Shown here one piece after another: positions 28,259-37,049 of a DNA stretch of 47,329 bases. The notes under the pieces were generated by a model, which worked only from the letters and a program-made list of their open reading frames with translations, was not told where the DNA came from and searched no databases. The DNA comes from an uncultured Clostridia bacterium. Its GTDB lineage: Bacteria > Bacillota > Clostridia > Christensenellales > Aristaeellaceae. Positions within the stretch are counted from its first letter, which is position 1. Every line of letters starts with the position of its first letter. The stretch covers positions 1-47,329 of the forward strand of contig CALCTW010000065.1 of NCBI GenBank assembly GCA_937907055.1, written 5' to 3'. The position numbers and the translations under genes were made by a program.

Positions 28259-29473
28259 ATGAGTGAATTGAATCAGGAACAGGCTCAGGCCGTGCAGGCT
28301 GCTCCCGCCGCGGAAGCGCATGTTGCTCCCAAGCTGACCTTTGCCACTGAAACTGCCGATAAGGCCGCGCTCGAGCGCGCCGCCAATCTGTTTGCCGAAG
28401 CTCCCGCCGCCCCCAAGACGGCTGCGGACGAGGCACTGAAGATCTCTTTGGAGAGCGGTCTGACCCCCGAAGAACTCAAGCAGTGCGAGGAGTTCGCCTC
28501 CCAGATCGACCTCACCAACCCCGATCACGTCATGCTGTACGGCGCGGATGCCCAGAAGAAGATCTCCACCTTCTCTGATACCGTTCTTTCCAGCGTCAAG
28601 ACCAATGAGACCGGCGATGTCGGCGATATGCTGAGCGGTCTGGTCTCCCAGCTGAAGACCTTCAACACCGCCGGCGAGAAGCCCAAGGGTCTGAAGGGTC
28701 TGTTCTTCAAGGCGCAGGATCGTGTGGTCGTCCTGAAGGCCTCCTATGACAGCGTTTCCGTCAATGTCGAAAAGATCGCGGCCAACCTCGAAGAGCATCA
28801 GGTGCAGCTGCTCAAGGATGTTGCCATGTTCAATCATCTCTATGATATGAACCTGGAATATCTCAACGAGCTCACCATGTACATCGTGGCCGGTGAAAAG
28901 CGTCTGGCCGAAGTGCGCGCCACCGATCTCAAGGCCCTGCAGGATGCTGCCCGTCTCAGCGGCGATGCCATGGACGCGCAGAAGGCGAACGATCTGTCCG
29001 CCCAGTGCGACCGCTTCGAGAAGAAGCTCTACGATCTGAAGCTGACCCGTGAGATCTCCATCCAGATGGCGCCCCAGATCCGTCTGCTGCAGAACAACAA
29101 CGCGCTGCTGGTCGAAAAGATCCAGTCCACCCTCGTCAACACCCTGCCTCTGTGGAAGAACCAGATGGTGCTGGCGCTGGGTCTGGAGCACAGCCAGCAG
29201 GCCATGAAGGCGCAGCGCGCTGTGACCGATATGACCAACGAACTGCTCAAGAAGAACGCCGAAACGCTCAGGATGGGCACCATCGAGACCGCCAAGGAGA
29301 GCGAGCGCGGCATCATCGATATGGAGACCCTCGTCGCCACCAACCAGAGCCTGATCGATACCATCAACGAAGTGAGCCGCATTCAGGCGGAAGGCCGTCA
29401 GAAGCGCCACGAAGCCGAGAAGCAGCTGGCCACCATGGAGCAGACCCTCAAGCAGAAGCTGCTTGAAATGTAA
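28259..29473 (+). CDS. TelA family toxic-anion resistance protein
   Basis: A 404-residue, mainly alpha-helical cytoplasmic protein of the TelA/YaaN family, with an Ala/Glu/Pro-rich N-terminus and long coiled-coil-like helices (KMSLEYLNELTMYIVAGEKRL-type regions, LRMGTIETAKESERG). Second gene of the xpaC-telA unit; AGGAGG precedes the ATG. Homologues affect tellurite, nisin and cell-wall antibiotic tolerance. A strong terminator follows. Confidence 0.92.
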   Translation: MSELNQEQAQAVQAAPAAEAHVAPKLTFATETADKAALERAANLFAEAPAAPKTAADEALKISLESGLTPEELKQCEEFASQIDLTNPDHVMLYGADAQKKISTFSDTVLSSVKTNETGDVGDMLSGLVSQLKTFNTAGEKPKGLKGLFFKAQDRVVVLKASYDSVSVNVEKIAANLEEHQVQLLKDVAMFNHLYDMNLEYLNELTMYIVAGEKRLAEVRATDLKALQDAARLSGDAMDAQKANDLSAQCDRFEKKLYDLKLTREISIQMAPQIRLLQNNNALLVEKIQSTLVNTLPLWKNQMVLALGLEHSQQAMKAQRAVTDMTNELLKKNAETLRMGTIETAKESERGIIDMETLVATNQSLIDTINEVSRIQAEGRQKRHEAEKQLATMEQTLKQKLLEM

Positions 29474-29530
29474 GGTCATCACCTTCTTCTTTCCGGTTGT
29501 CCGCAGCCGGAGCGAGTACGGGTTTTTATG

Positions 29531-29561
29531 TCGGGGGATATCTTGATATCCCCCGATTTTT
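29531..29561 (+). terminator. Terminator of xpaC-telA
   Basis: TCGGGGGATATC pairs perfectly with GATATCCCCCGA, then a T-run. Confidence 0.92.
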
Positions 29562-29602
29562 GACCGCCCGAACAACAAGGCGGCAGAGGATGAAAGGGCA
29601 GG

Positions 29603-30496
29603 ATGAACATGACGCAGGCAACGGTCACCTATTTTCATAACTCGGGTTTCATGGTCAGGACCGGCTCGATCCTGCTTGTTTTCGATTACTGGCGCGGAGA
29701 GGACGGCGCGCTTCCTGTGGAGAGCCGCCTGACGGAACGCGATTTCGCGGATTGCACGCAGATCGTCTTCTTTGTCTCCCACGCGCATCAGGATCATTTC
29801 GACAGCGTGATCTACGACTTCAATTACACCAAGTACAAGATCAACTATATCGTGGATAAGGAAGTACCGCAGAAGATCCTGAACTTCAATATCTGCCAGC
29901 GCATCCATGAGGGGGAGACTGTTCCGGTCGGTCCTGTCACAGTAACTGCCTTCGGTTCGACCGACGCGGGTGTTTCCTTCTATGTCAAGGCCAACGGTCT
30001 CACCATCTTCCACGCCGGCGATCTTAATCTCTGGCACTGGCGCGAGGAACGCAGTCTCAGCGAGGTGCGTCAGGCGCAGAAGGCCTTCTACAACTGCGTA
30101 AGGCCGCTGGAAAGCCTGCCGGTCGATATCGCCATGTTCCCGCTCGATCCGCGTCAGGGCGGCTGCTATGATGTGGGGGCCAATCACTTCATCATGGCGG
30201 TCAAGCCGCGCGTGTTCTTCCCCATGCACTGGCAGGATAAGCCCGAAGTGGCGCTGGATTACTGCCGCCGGGGCCGCACCTACTACACCGATACCTACGC
30301 GCTGACCCGTCCGCGCGAGGCGGCGGAGATCACCTTCACGGATACACGCGTCAAGGTGGATATCATCGCCCCGCAGGAGAAAATCACCGCCATCCCCAAT
30401 CGCGGCAAGGTGGAGCTGGATAACTTAAGCTTCAAGCACCCCTTCGCGGAGAGCGATCTGCCGGTCGATTTCAGCTTCGGCAAAAAAGATGAATAA
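29603..30496 (+). CDS. MBL-fold metallo-hydrolase (UlaG-like)
   Basis: 297 residues of the metallo-beta-lactamase fold. Metal ligands appear as SHAHQDHFD (HxHxDH), FHAGDLNLW (the Asp ligand region), and later histidines in GANHF and FPMHWQD. It is a cytoplasmic zinc- or manganese-dependent hydrolase of the UlaG/YtkL-like group; the substrate is unknown. Two in-frame ATGs lie at 29603 and 29609; the second is better spaced from the AGGGCAGG ribosome site. A single gene between two terminators. Confidence 0.9.
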   Translation: MNMTQATVTYFHNSGFMVRTGSILLVFDYWRGEDGALPVESRLTERDFADCTQIVFFVSHAHQDHFDSVIYDFNYTKYKINYIVDKEVPQKILNFNICQRIHEGETVPVGPVTVTAFGSTDAGVSFYVKANGLTIFHAGDLNLWHWREERSLSEVRQAQKAFYNCVRPLESLPVDIAMFPLDPRQGGCYDVGANHFIMAVKPRVFFPMHWQDKPEVALDYCRRGRTYYTDTYALTRPREAAEITFTDTRVKVDIIAPQEKITAIPNRGKVELDNLSFKHPFAESDLPVDFSFGKKDE

Positions 30497-30497
30497 C

Positions 30498-30542
30498 AAA
30501 ATCCCGGATGCAGCGGAAAGCGCTTCGTATCCGGGATTTTTT
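30498..30542. terminator. Bidirectional terminator
   Basis: AAAATCCCGGAT (30498-30509) pairs with ATCCGGGATTTT (30529 on), with T- and A-runs outside; convergent genes on both sides. Confidence 0.88.
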
Positions 30543-30559
30543 TATGCGTTTATCTTTTT

Positions 30560-31354
30560 TCAGGCATGTACCGTGCTGATCAGGTCCAGCAGGTTCCGGC
30601 TGTACACCTTTTCAAGGAAGGCGTCACCGAGGTCCATCTCCCGCAGGGTCTCCAGCTCGTCCTTCATGTTGAAGACCGGGTAATCGCTGCCAAACAGCAC
30701 ACGGTCCTCCCCGTACCGCAGGATCATTTCACGGCTTTTTTCCATGCCGAGGAATCGGAAGGAGGAGGAGCAGTCTACCAGCACATCGGTATCCAGCAGG
30801 CATTCCATGGCCGCTTCCCATTCGCTCCATCCGCCCAGATGCGCGCAGATGAACCGCATTTTCGGATGCTTCTTCAGCACCTCCGCGATCTGACCGGGGT
30901 TGGAGTAATGATACCGTCTGTCCCCGGTATGCACCATCATGGGGCACACGCCCTCGCACACGCTGTACAGTTTATCGGCGCGGGCCTCGGAGAGCGCGAA
31001 CCGCTGCATATCGGGGTGCAGCTTAACACCCTTCAGCCCGTGCTCCAGCATGTAACGCAGCTCGCTTTCCGGGTCCTCCAGGTCGGGATGCAGCGTGCCG
31101 AACCCGATGAATCGGTCCGGATGGGCTTGGACCGTCCGGATGACGAAGTCGTTGATCACGCGCACGTGCGCGCCGTCCACCGCGGCGCTGAATACAAGGC
31201 ACTGATCCACCCCGGCAGCATCGGCTGTGCGGATCAGGTCATCCGGCGTGCCCTGCAGCCCGTTCAGGGCGATCCCGTAAAACCGGCCGATGCTTTGAAC
31301 GGCCTTCTGCGCGATCTTTTCGGGATAAATATGAGTATGACAGTCAATGATCAT
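30560..31354 (-). CDS. Amidohydrolase-related metal-dependent hydrolase
   Basis: A 264-residue TIM-barrel protein of the amidohydrolase-2 family. Metal-site marks are the N-terminal DCHTH (HxH), KLHPD, the FICAHLGGW histidine and the C-terminal FGSDYP aspartate. Members hydrolyse or decarboxylate small carboxylates and rings; no substrate can be named. GAGGAAAG ahead of MIIDCHTH sets the start at 31354 and excludes the extension to 31399. Confidence 0.9.
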   Translation of the reverse strand: MIIDCHTHIYPEKIAQKAVQSIGRFYGIALNGLQGTPDDLIRTADAAGVDQCLVFSAAVDGAHVRVINDFVIRTVQAHPDRFIGFGTLHPDLEDPESELRYMLEHGLKGVKLHPDMQRFALSEARADKLYSVCEGVCPMMVHTGDRRYHYSNPGQIAEVLKKHPKMRFICAHLGGWSEWEAAMECLLDTDVLVDCSSSFRFLGMEKSREMILRYGEDRVLFGSDYPVFNMKDELETLREMDLGDAFLEKVYSRNLLDLISTVHA

Positions 31355-31496
31355 GGTTTCTTTCCTCATAGAGCATTGTGCGGCTTGCCGTACAGTCATG
31401 CATTATATCAAAGATCGCGCGGAATCACAATGCCGACGGGCCCTTTGCGCGTTTTTTTCAGCACCGCCCGTCCGGGAACGGCTGTTTGCTTTCCGG

Positions 31497-31526
31497 TTGT
31501 CATTCTCTGGTTTTTTATGCTATAAT
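31497..31526 (+). promoter_or_regulatory. Promoter of the Cas4-like / sbcDC operon
   Basis: TTGTCA (31497-31502), 18-bp spacer, extended -10 TGC-TATAAT (box 31521-31526). Transcription would begin ~30 nt before the TTG start at 31566. Confidence 0.85.
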
Positions 31527-31565
31527 AGAGCATCGATCTGAACATGAAAACGGGGGATCATCCGC

Positions 31566-32246
31566 TTGAAGGGCGTCACAAAAACAGATTTTATGCGCGG
31601 CATGCAGTGCGAGCGTATGCTGTGGCTGGATAAGCATCGGCCGGAGAAGAAGATCATTCCGCCCGATGTGCGCCGCAGGCTTTTCATGGGCAATGTATTT
31701 GGCGATAAGGCCATGGGCATGCTGGGTCCCTATGAAGAGATGACCGTTTATCGCCCCGGGACTTCCATGCCGGATAAGGAACGGATGGTTCAGAACACCC
31801 GGCTGCATCTGCAGAAGGGCACGCCGGTGATCTGCGAGGCTGCTTTTGAATGGCAGGGCAATTATTGCGCGTGTGACCTGCTTCGCAAAACGGAGCAGGG
31901 ATATCAGATGTATGAGGTCAAGAACGCTGGCGCGGTGAAGGATGTGTTCATCCGGGACGCGGCCTTTCAGGCTTATATCGTCAGGAAATGCGGTCTTGCG
32001 CTGGATAAGGTTTTTATCGTCTATCACGGCTATGATGAAGAAAATCCTTTCACCGCGGTCGAGGTCACCCCGGAGGTGATGGAACTGCTGGGTTGGGTGG
32101 AGGAGAATCTGGATCGTCTGAACCGGGCGCGCGGCAGCGAGCAGGAGATCCTTTGCCCGATGGGGCCGCAGTGCGACACGCCCTATGAGTGCTGGTATAA
32201 GCACTATTGTATGTCGGAACAGTATTTGAAGGAGAAAAGCAAATGA
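31566..32246 (+). CDS. Cas4/RecB-like PD-(D/E)XK nuclease with Fe-S cysteines
   Basis: 226 residues resembling the N-terminal domain of DUF2779 / Cas4-like nucleases. The nuclease site is D104 (CACDLL) and E117-V-K119 (YEVK). One N-terminal cysteine (C15, MQCERMLWLDKHRP) and C-terminal C197, C203, C209, C215 match the iron-sulfur layout of Cas4/AddB-type nucleases. Likely a DNA exonuclease or end-processing enzyme. The start is TTG with GGGGGA upstream. Its TGA overlaps the sbcD ATG (ATGA), so it is translationally coupled to the SbcCD nuclease. No CRISPR adaptation genes are nearby, so a repair role is more likely. Confidence 0.82.
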   Translation: MKGVTKTDFMRGMQCERMLWLDKHRPEKKIIPPDVRRRLFMGNVFGDKAMGMLGPYEEMTVYRPGTSMPDKERMVQNTRLHLQKGTPVICEAAFEWQGNYCACDLLRKTEQGYQMYEVKNAGAVKDVFIRDAAFQAYIVRKCGLALDKVFIVYHGYDEENPFTAVEVTPEVMELLGWVEENLDRLNRARGSEQEILCPMGPQCDTPYECWYKHYCMSEQYLKEKSK

Positions 32247-33367
32247 GGTTTTTGCATACCGCTGATCTACATATCGGCAAAATGCTGAATGATGTTTCGC
32301 TGCTGCAGGATCAGCAGACGGTGCTTTCGCAGATCGTGAATATCGCTGCGGAAAAGAAAGTGGACGGCGTGCTGATCGCGGGCGATGTCTATCAGCGCGC
32401 CGCGCCGACCGCCGAGGCCATGTCGGTGTTTGATGAGTTTGTCCGTCAATTGACCGAACAGGGTCAGAAGGTGTTTGTCATCAGCGGCAATCATGATTCC
32501 ATGCTGCGCATCGCGTATCTGTCCCGTCTGGTGCGCGGTGCCGGGCTGTATGTGAGCGAGGCGTTTGAAGGAAGTCTGCAGCAGATCACCCTGCAGGATC
32601 AGTACGGCCCGCTCACCATCCATCTGCTGCCATTCATCCGCCCCATGCAGGTCAAACGCTTCTTCCCGGACCGGAAGATCGTTTCCTATCAGGATGCTGT
32701 TCAGGCTGTGCTGGAAAGCGCGGCGATCGACAGAAAGCAGCGGAATATCCTGCTCTGCCATCAGTTCATCACGGGCAGCGAGACCTGCGACAGCGAGGAA
32801 AAGAGCATCGGCGGTCTGGATAACATCGATGCTTCCGTGTTTGACGCGTTTGATTATGTGGCGCTGGGGCATATCCATAAGGCGCAGAAATGCGCGCGTG
32901 AAACACTGCGCTACGCCGGGTCGCCGCTCAAATATTCCTTCTCCGAGATGCAGCATAAAAAGAGCGTCGTCATCGTGGACATCGAAGAAAAAGGCGAGAT
33001 CACGCTTAAAACAGAGCCGCTTTACAGTCCGCGGGATGTGCGCGCCGTGCGCGGCAAAATGGATCAGCTGATGCGCATGGATTACAGCGAGGATCTGATG
33101 TGGGTCACGTTGACGGATGAGGATGTACTGCCGGACGCGCGTCAGACGCTCAACACCGTGTTCCCGCATATCCTCAAATTCAGCATCGAAAACAGCAAAA
33201 CAAAGCTGGATATGGATGTTCTCGCGCAGGAGCGAATGGAAGACCGCTCCGTGACCGATCTTTTCTGCGATTTTTACCGGCTGCAGAATAATGACAGAAT
33301 GCCGGATGAACAACAGCTGCAGCTTCTGGAAAAGGTACTGAAAGAACTGGAGATGGAAGAGAAATGA
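32243..33367 (+). CDS. sbcD: SbcD, exonuclease subunit of SbcCD (Mre11-like)
   Basis: A 374-residue calcineurin-like phosphoesterase. The metal-binding signatures are in order: DLHIGK, AGDVYQR, SGNHDS, a later HQF and GHIHKA. With SbcC it makes the Mn-dependent double-strand exonuclease / hairpin endonuclease that processes blocked DNA ends and cruciforms. The start at MRFLHTADLHIGK overlaps the preceding stop; the stop overlaps sbcC (ATGA). Confidence 0.95.
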   Translation: MRFLHTADLHIGKMLNDVSLLQDQQTVLSQIVNIAAEKKVDGVLIAGDVYQRAAPTAEAMSVFDEFVRQLTEQGQKVFVISGNHDSMLRIAYLSRLVRGAGLYVSEAFEGSLQQITLQDQYGPLTIHLLPFIRPMQVKRFFPDRKIVSYQDAVQAVLESAAIDRKQRNILLCHQFITGSETCDSEEKSIGGLDNIDASVFDAFDYVALGHIHKAQKCARETLRYAGSPLKYSFSEMQHKKSVVIVDIEEKGEITLKTEPLYSPRDVRAVRGKMDQLMRMDYSEDLMWVTLTDEDVLPDARQTLNTVFPHILKFSIENSKTKLDMDVLAQERMEDRSVTDLFCDFYRLQNNDRMPDEQQLQLLEKVLKELEMEEK

Positions 33368-36006
33368 AGCCGCTTTATCTGAACATGTCCGCGTTCGGCC
33401 CGTACGCGGATAAAACGGGGATCGATTTTGAAAAACTGGGCTCCGGCGGCATTTTCCTCATCACAGGCGATACCGGTGCCGGAAAGACCACCATTTTTGA
33501 CGCCATTTCCTTCGCCCTGTACGGCGAAGCCTCCGGCGGCAAGGAACGCCGCGCGGCCAAGTCCTTCCGTTCCGACTGGGCTTCTCCCGGAACGCCCACC
33601 TATGTGGAACTGACCTTCTCTCATCAGGGACATATCTGGCGCGTGAAGCGCAATCCCGAATATACACGCCCCCGTAAGGCCGGCATGGGCGAGACCAAAC
33701 AGCCCGCGAACGCTGTTCTTTCCAATATGGAGACAGGGGAGGTTTTCGAGGGCTGTGACGTGGTAGGGGATCTGATCCAGCAGATGCTGGGCCTGACCCG
33801 GGATCAGTTTGCCCAGACCGTGATGATCGCGCAGGGGGATTTTCTGCGCATCCTGAACGCCAAAAGCATCGATCGCAAAGCCCTGTTCCAGAAACTTTTC
33901 AAAACCGAGACCTACGCCGCGCTTCAGGAAAAGTTAAAGGAGATGTACAGCGCCTGTGAACGGGAGCAGAAGGAGCAGAATCTGCTGCTGTACAGCGCGG
34001 CCGCGCGGATCCGTATGGATAAGGATGATCCTTTCCGCGATGAACTGAACGCGCGTATCCGTCAGGGCGATGGAAAGGAAAAGGTGTTCGATCCCGCGAT
34101 CCCGCAGCTGCTCAGCCAGCTCATTATGAGTGTACGCGAGAAGAAAAGCACGTTGGAGCAGACCGGTCGTCAGGCCGGTGAACAGTATCTGAAGCTGCGC
34201 GATGAATACAGCGAGAAAGCCGCGGTCAATGATGAGATCGCGGGGCGTGATCAGCTCAGGCAGCGCCTGAACGGCATGCTTCAGGAACGCTCCCTCCGGG
34301 ATGAGCAGCGGCAGTCCCTTGAAGCGGATCGCCGCGCGCGTACGGTGGATATGCCTTTCGCCCTGTTGACAGCCAATCAGGTGGAGCATGAGAAGCTGCT
34401 TTCACAGATCCGGGAAACCGAAAACACGCTGGCAATGAGCCGCGCGCTGCTGCCGGAGGCGGAAAAGGCCGCGGCGGAGGCGGAAGAAAAATCAAAACAG
34501 GCGCCGGAAATGCGTCTGCGGGCATCCGAACTGGAAAAGGCGCTTCCTGTGCTGCGTGAAACGGAAGGCCTGATCCGTGATGAAAAGAAGGAAGCGGCGG
34601 CGCTGGCCGGGGCCTTTGCGGAAAGCCGGCAGGCGGACGCGGCCTATCAGGAAAAGAAGGAACGCTTCTACCGGGCGCAAAGCTGCCTGATCGCCGCGCA
34701 GCTGGAGGAGGGCAAGCCCTGCCCGGTCTGCGGTTCTCTTTCGCATCCGGCCCCTGCCGGGCGCACGGAGGACGCGGTCGACCGCGAGGAACTGGAGCAG
34801 GCGGAGCAGCAGGCCGCGCGGGCCAATGACATGCTCAACCGGATCAACACGGCGCTGACCGGGATCCGCACAAAGCTGCAGGCGGCGCAGTCGCGAATGC
34901 AGCAGCTTGGGCTGGACGGGGAAACCAAAGAGAGCGAACTGAAAAAGCAGGCCACCTCGCTGAAAAAGCAGGCGGATGGACTGGAAAAGGACGCGAAAAC
35001 GGCAGCCGATCAGCTGCAGGCGCTGCGCCTGAAGCTGGGCACGCTGACCTCCGCGCTGGAGGAGCAGCAGAAGCACCTCAGGGCAAATGAAGAAAACGGC
35101 GCGCGCGTGCAGCGCGATTATGACGCGGCGATGGCGGCCGCCGGGTTTGAAAATGACGCGGCGCGAAAGATCAGCCGCCTGACGGATCTGTAGGTAACGA
35201 AACTGGAAAAGGAACTGCAGGATTACGAGAGCCGTCTGGCCTCGGCCCGGGATCGGCTGGCGGAATACGAAACAAAGCTGGAGGGCAAGTCCTATACGGA
35301 TCTTGTCCTGCTGGAGCAGCCGCTGAAGGAAGCAAAACTGCTTTCCGATGAAGCGGAACGGGAACTTCGTGAACTGAGCAGCCGCCTCACTGTGAACGAG
35401 CAGGCGCTGAAGGAGATCCGTGACACCTTAAAAAAGAGCGAAAAGAAGAGCGAATACCGCGCTGCCGTCAGCGAATTGTATTTCGCTGTCTCCGGTCAGC
35501 AGTCGCAGCGCGCCAAGCTGACCTTCGAGGCTTATGTGCAGCAGTATTATTTCAAACTGGTCATCGCGGCCGCCAATCTGCGCCTGACCCGGCTGACAGA
35601 GGGCCGTTATGTGCTGCGCTGCCGGGAGGAAGCCCGGAATAAGGTAAGCCAGAGCGGTCTGGACATGGAAGTACTGGATCGCTCCACCATGCGCTGGCGT
35701 GATGTGTCCACCCTGTCCGGCGGCGAAAGCTTCCTGGCTTCGCTGGCGCTGGCGCTGGGGCTTTCGGATACCGTGCAGAACCGCAGCGGCGCGGTGCGGC
35801 TGGAGGCCATGTTCATTGATGAAGGCTTCGGCACGCTGGATGAGACCGCGCTGCAAAACGCGCTGGAACTGCTTCAGCAGCTTTCCGGCGGGGATCGCCT
35901 CATCGGCATCATCTCGCATATGCCCGAATTGAAGGAGCGGATCGATAACCGCATCGAGGTCACCCGCGGCGCGCGGGGAGCCGCGGCCTGCATCGCCGGG
36001 GTGTAA
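33364..36006 (+). CDS. sbcC: SbcC, SMC-like ATPase of SbcCD, with one in-frame TAG at codon 610
   Basis: With TAG read as sense the product is 880 residues. N-terminal Walker A GDTGAGKTT (K41), a long coiled coil with zinc hook CPVC (C453, C456), the returning coiled coil, the ABC signature LSGGES (784-789) and Walker B MFIDEG (816 on). The TAG at 35191-35193 sits in the returning coiled coil (RLTDL-[TAG]-VTKLEKELQ). The frame is unchanged across it, the sequence stays coiled-coil-like immediately after, and there is no start with a ribosome site until far downstream. Terminating there would separate the two halves of the ATPase site and abolish activity. If TAG is a stop, this is a pseudogene; I favour readthrough or recoding. 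Confidence 0.88.
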
Positions 36007-36018
36007 CGGGAGCCGGGT

Positions 36019-36780
36019 ATGAAGTTCTTTACCGAAACAGAAAAGTCCATCTACGCGGTCATCTGCCGTCATGACGGCATCAAGGCTTCTCAGATCGCGC
36101 GGCTGCTGAATATGGATCACACGCTCGTGAACCGTGAATTATACGGCAGCGCGCTCATGCGCGAGATGTGCTATCACGATCAGGATCATCTTTGGCATGG
36201 GCTGATCCGGCAGCAGGTGCCGCATGAGGGGCTGTATGACTGCTGCGCCTGGTATGGCAGGGTGAGCGAATTCATGGCCCTGTCCTCTGAAGACTGGCTT
36301 CGTGAAATGGAAGCCGGCTGCGCGCGTATCGGCCGCAATCTGAATGACACCCGCGGGGTCATCCATTCGTTTCTGGATTGCAGGGAGACCATGCGCCGCC
36401 TGTTTGCCGATCTGACCGACCTTGCCGGAAACCCGCATCAGGATTGGGAACTCGTCTTTGAAATGCGCCTGAACCGCGCGCGGTATATCCGCATCTACGC
36501 GGATGTGTTGGTCATCACAGAAAAACGGGTTTTCAGTCTGGAGTTCAAAATGAAGGACCGGATCGAGCCGGAGGAGGTCATTCAGGCCGCCAAGTATGTG
36601 CCGTATCTGGAGGTACTGTTCGGCCCGAGGGTGGATGTCATCCCCGCGCTGGTCCTGACCCGGGCGAATGATTTATTCACCTATCAGCCGATCGGGAACG
36701 CGGATGCCCTGCTGCCGGTCTGCAGCGGCGATATGCTGTTCAATGTGTTTGACGAGTATATGCAGTTCCTTCGCCGGTAA
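36019..36780 (+). CDS. Winged-helix PD-(D/E)XK nuclease-like protein
   Basis: 253 residues. The first ~60 look like a winged helix (SIYAVICRHDGIKASQIARLLNMDHTLVNREL). A later segment RIYADVLVITEKRVFSLEFKMK has the PD-(D/E)XK layout: D162, then E175-x-K177. It therefore looks like a DNA-binding nuclease or a repair-associated protein. It begins 12 nt after sbcC with GGGAGCCGGG upstream, the last gene of the operon with the Cas4-like nuclease and sbcDC. I do not recognise a named family. Confidence 0.8.
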   Translation: MKFFTETEKSIYAVICRHDGIKASQIARLLNMDHTLVNRELYGSALMREMCYHDQDHLWHGLIRQQVPHEGLYDCCAWYGRVSEFMALSSEDWLREMEAGCARIGRNLNDTRGVIHSFLDCRETMRRLFADLTDLAGNPHQDWELVFEMRLNRARYIRIYADVLVITEKRVFSLEFKMKDRIEPEEVIQAAKYVPYLEVLFGPRVDVIPALVLTRANDLFTYQPIGNADALLPVCSGDMLFNVFDEYMQFLRR

Positions 36781-36822
36781 AACGCCCTGTTCCGTGAAAA
36801 CGGAGCCGATCCGGCGTATATG

Positions 36823-36848
36823 AAAAGCAGCCTGTTACGGCTGCTTTT
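36823..36848 (+). terminator. Terminator of the sbcDC operon
   Basis: AAAAGCAGCC pairs with GGCTGCTTTT around a 6-nt loop, followed by T-rich DNA. Confidence 0.9.
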
Positions 36849-36870
36849 TCAGTATTATGATACACATTTT

Positions 36871-36973
36871 TCATGTGACCTGCAATGGACATTTTCTGAT
36901 ATTTTGTGACCTGAGCGAACTTTTATATAACCTTTTGTGACCTGAGCGAACCTTTATATAACCTTTTGTGACC
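36871..36973. repeat. 31-bp tandem repeat array (four phased GTGACCTG motifs)
   Basis: GTGACCTG starts at 36875, 36906, 36937 and 36968, exactly 31 bp apart. The two central units (36902-36932 and 36933-36963) are nearly identical, differing at one base; the flanking two are degenerate beyond the motif. The array lies between two convergent transcription units. Confidence 0.85.
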
Positions 36974-37049
36974 TGGATTGAGCCGGACGGAGCCTGTGAT
37001 CCGTTGCTCTGTCCCGGCCTCCGCCGCGGGCTTTTTTCGCGCGTTTTCC

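Noticed and set aside
35392..36006. Separate gene for the SbcC C-terminus starting at GTG 35392
   Set aside because: No ribosome site, and the frame is open and coiled-coil-like from directly after the TAG at 35191.
36871..36973. CRISPR array at the 31-bp repeats
   Set aside because: Units abut directly with no variable spacers, so it is a tandem repeat, not CRISPR.
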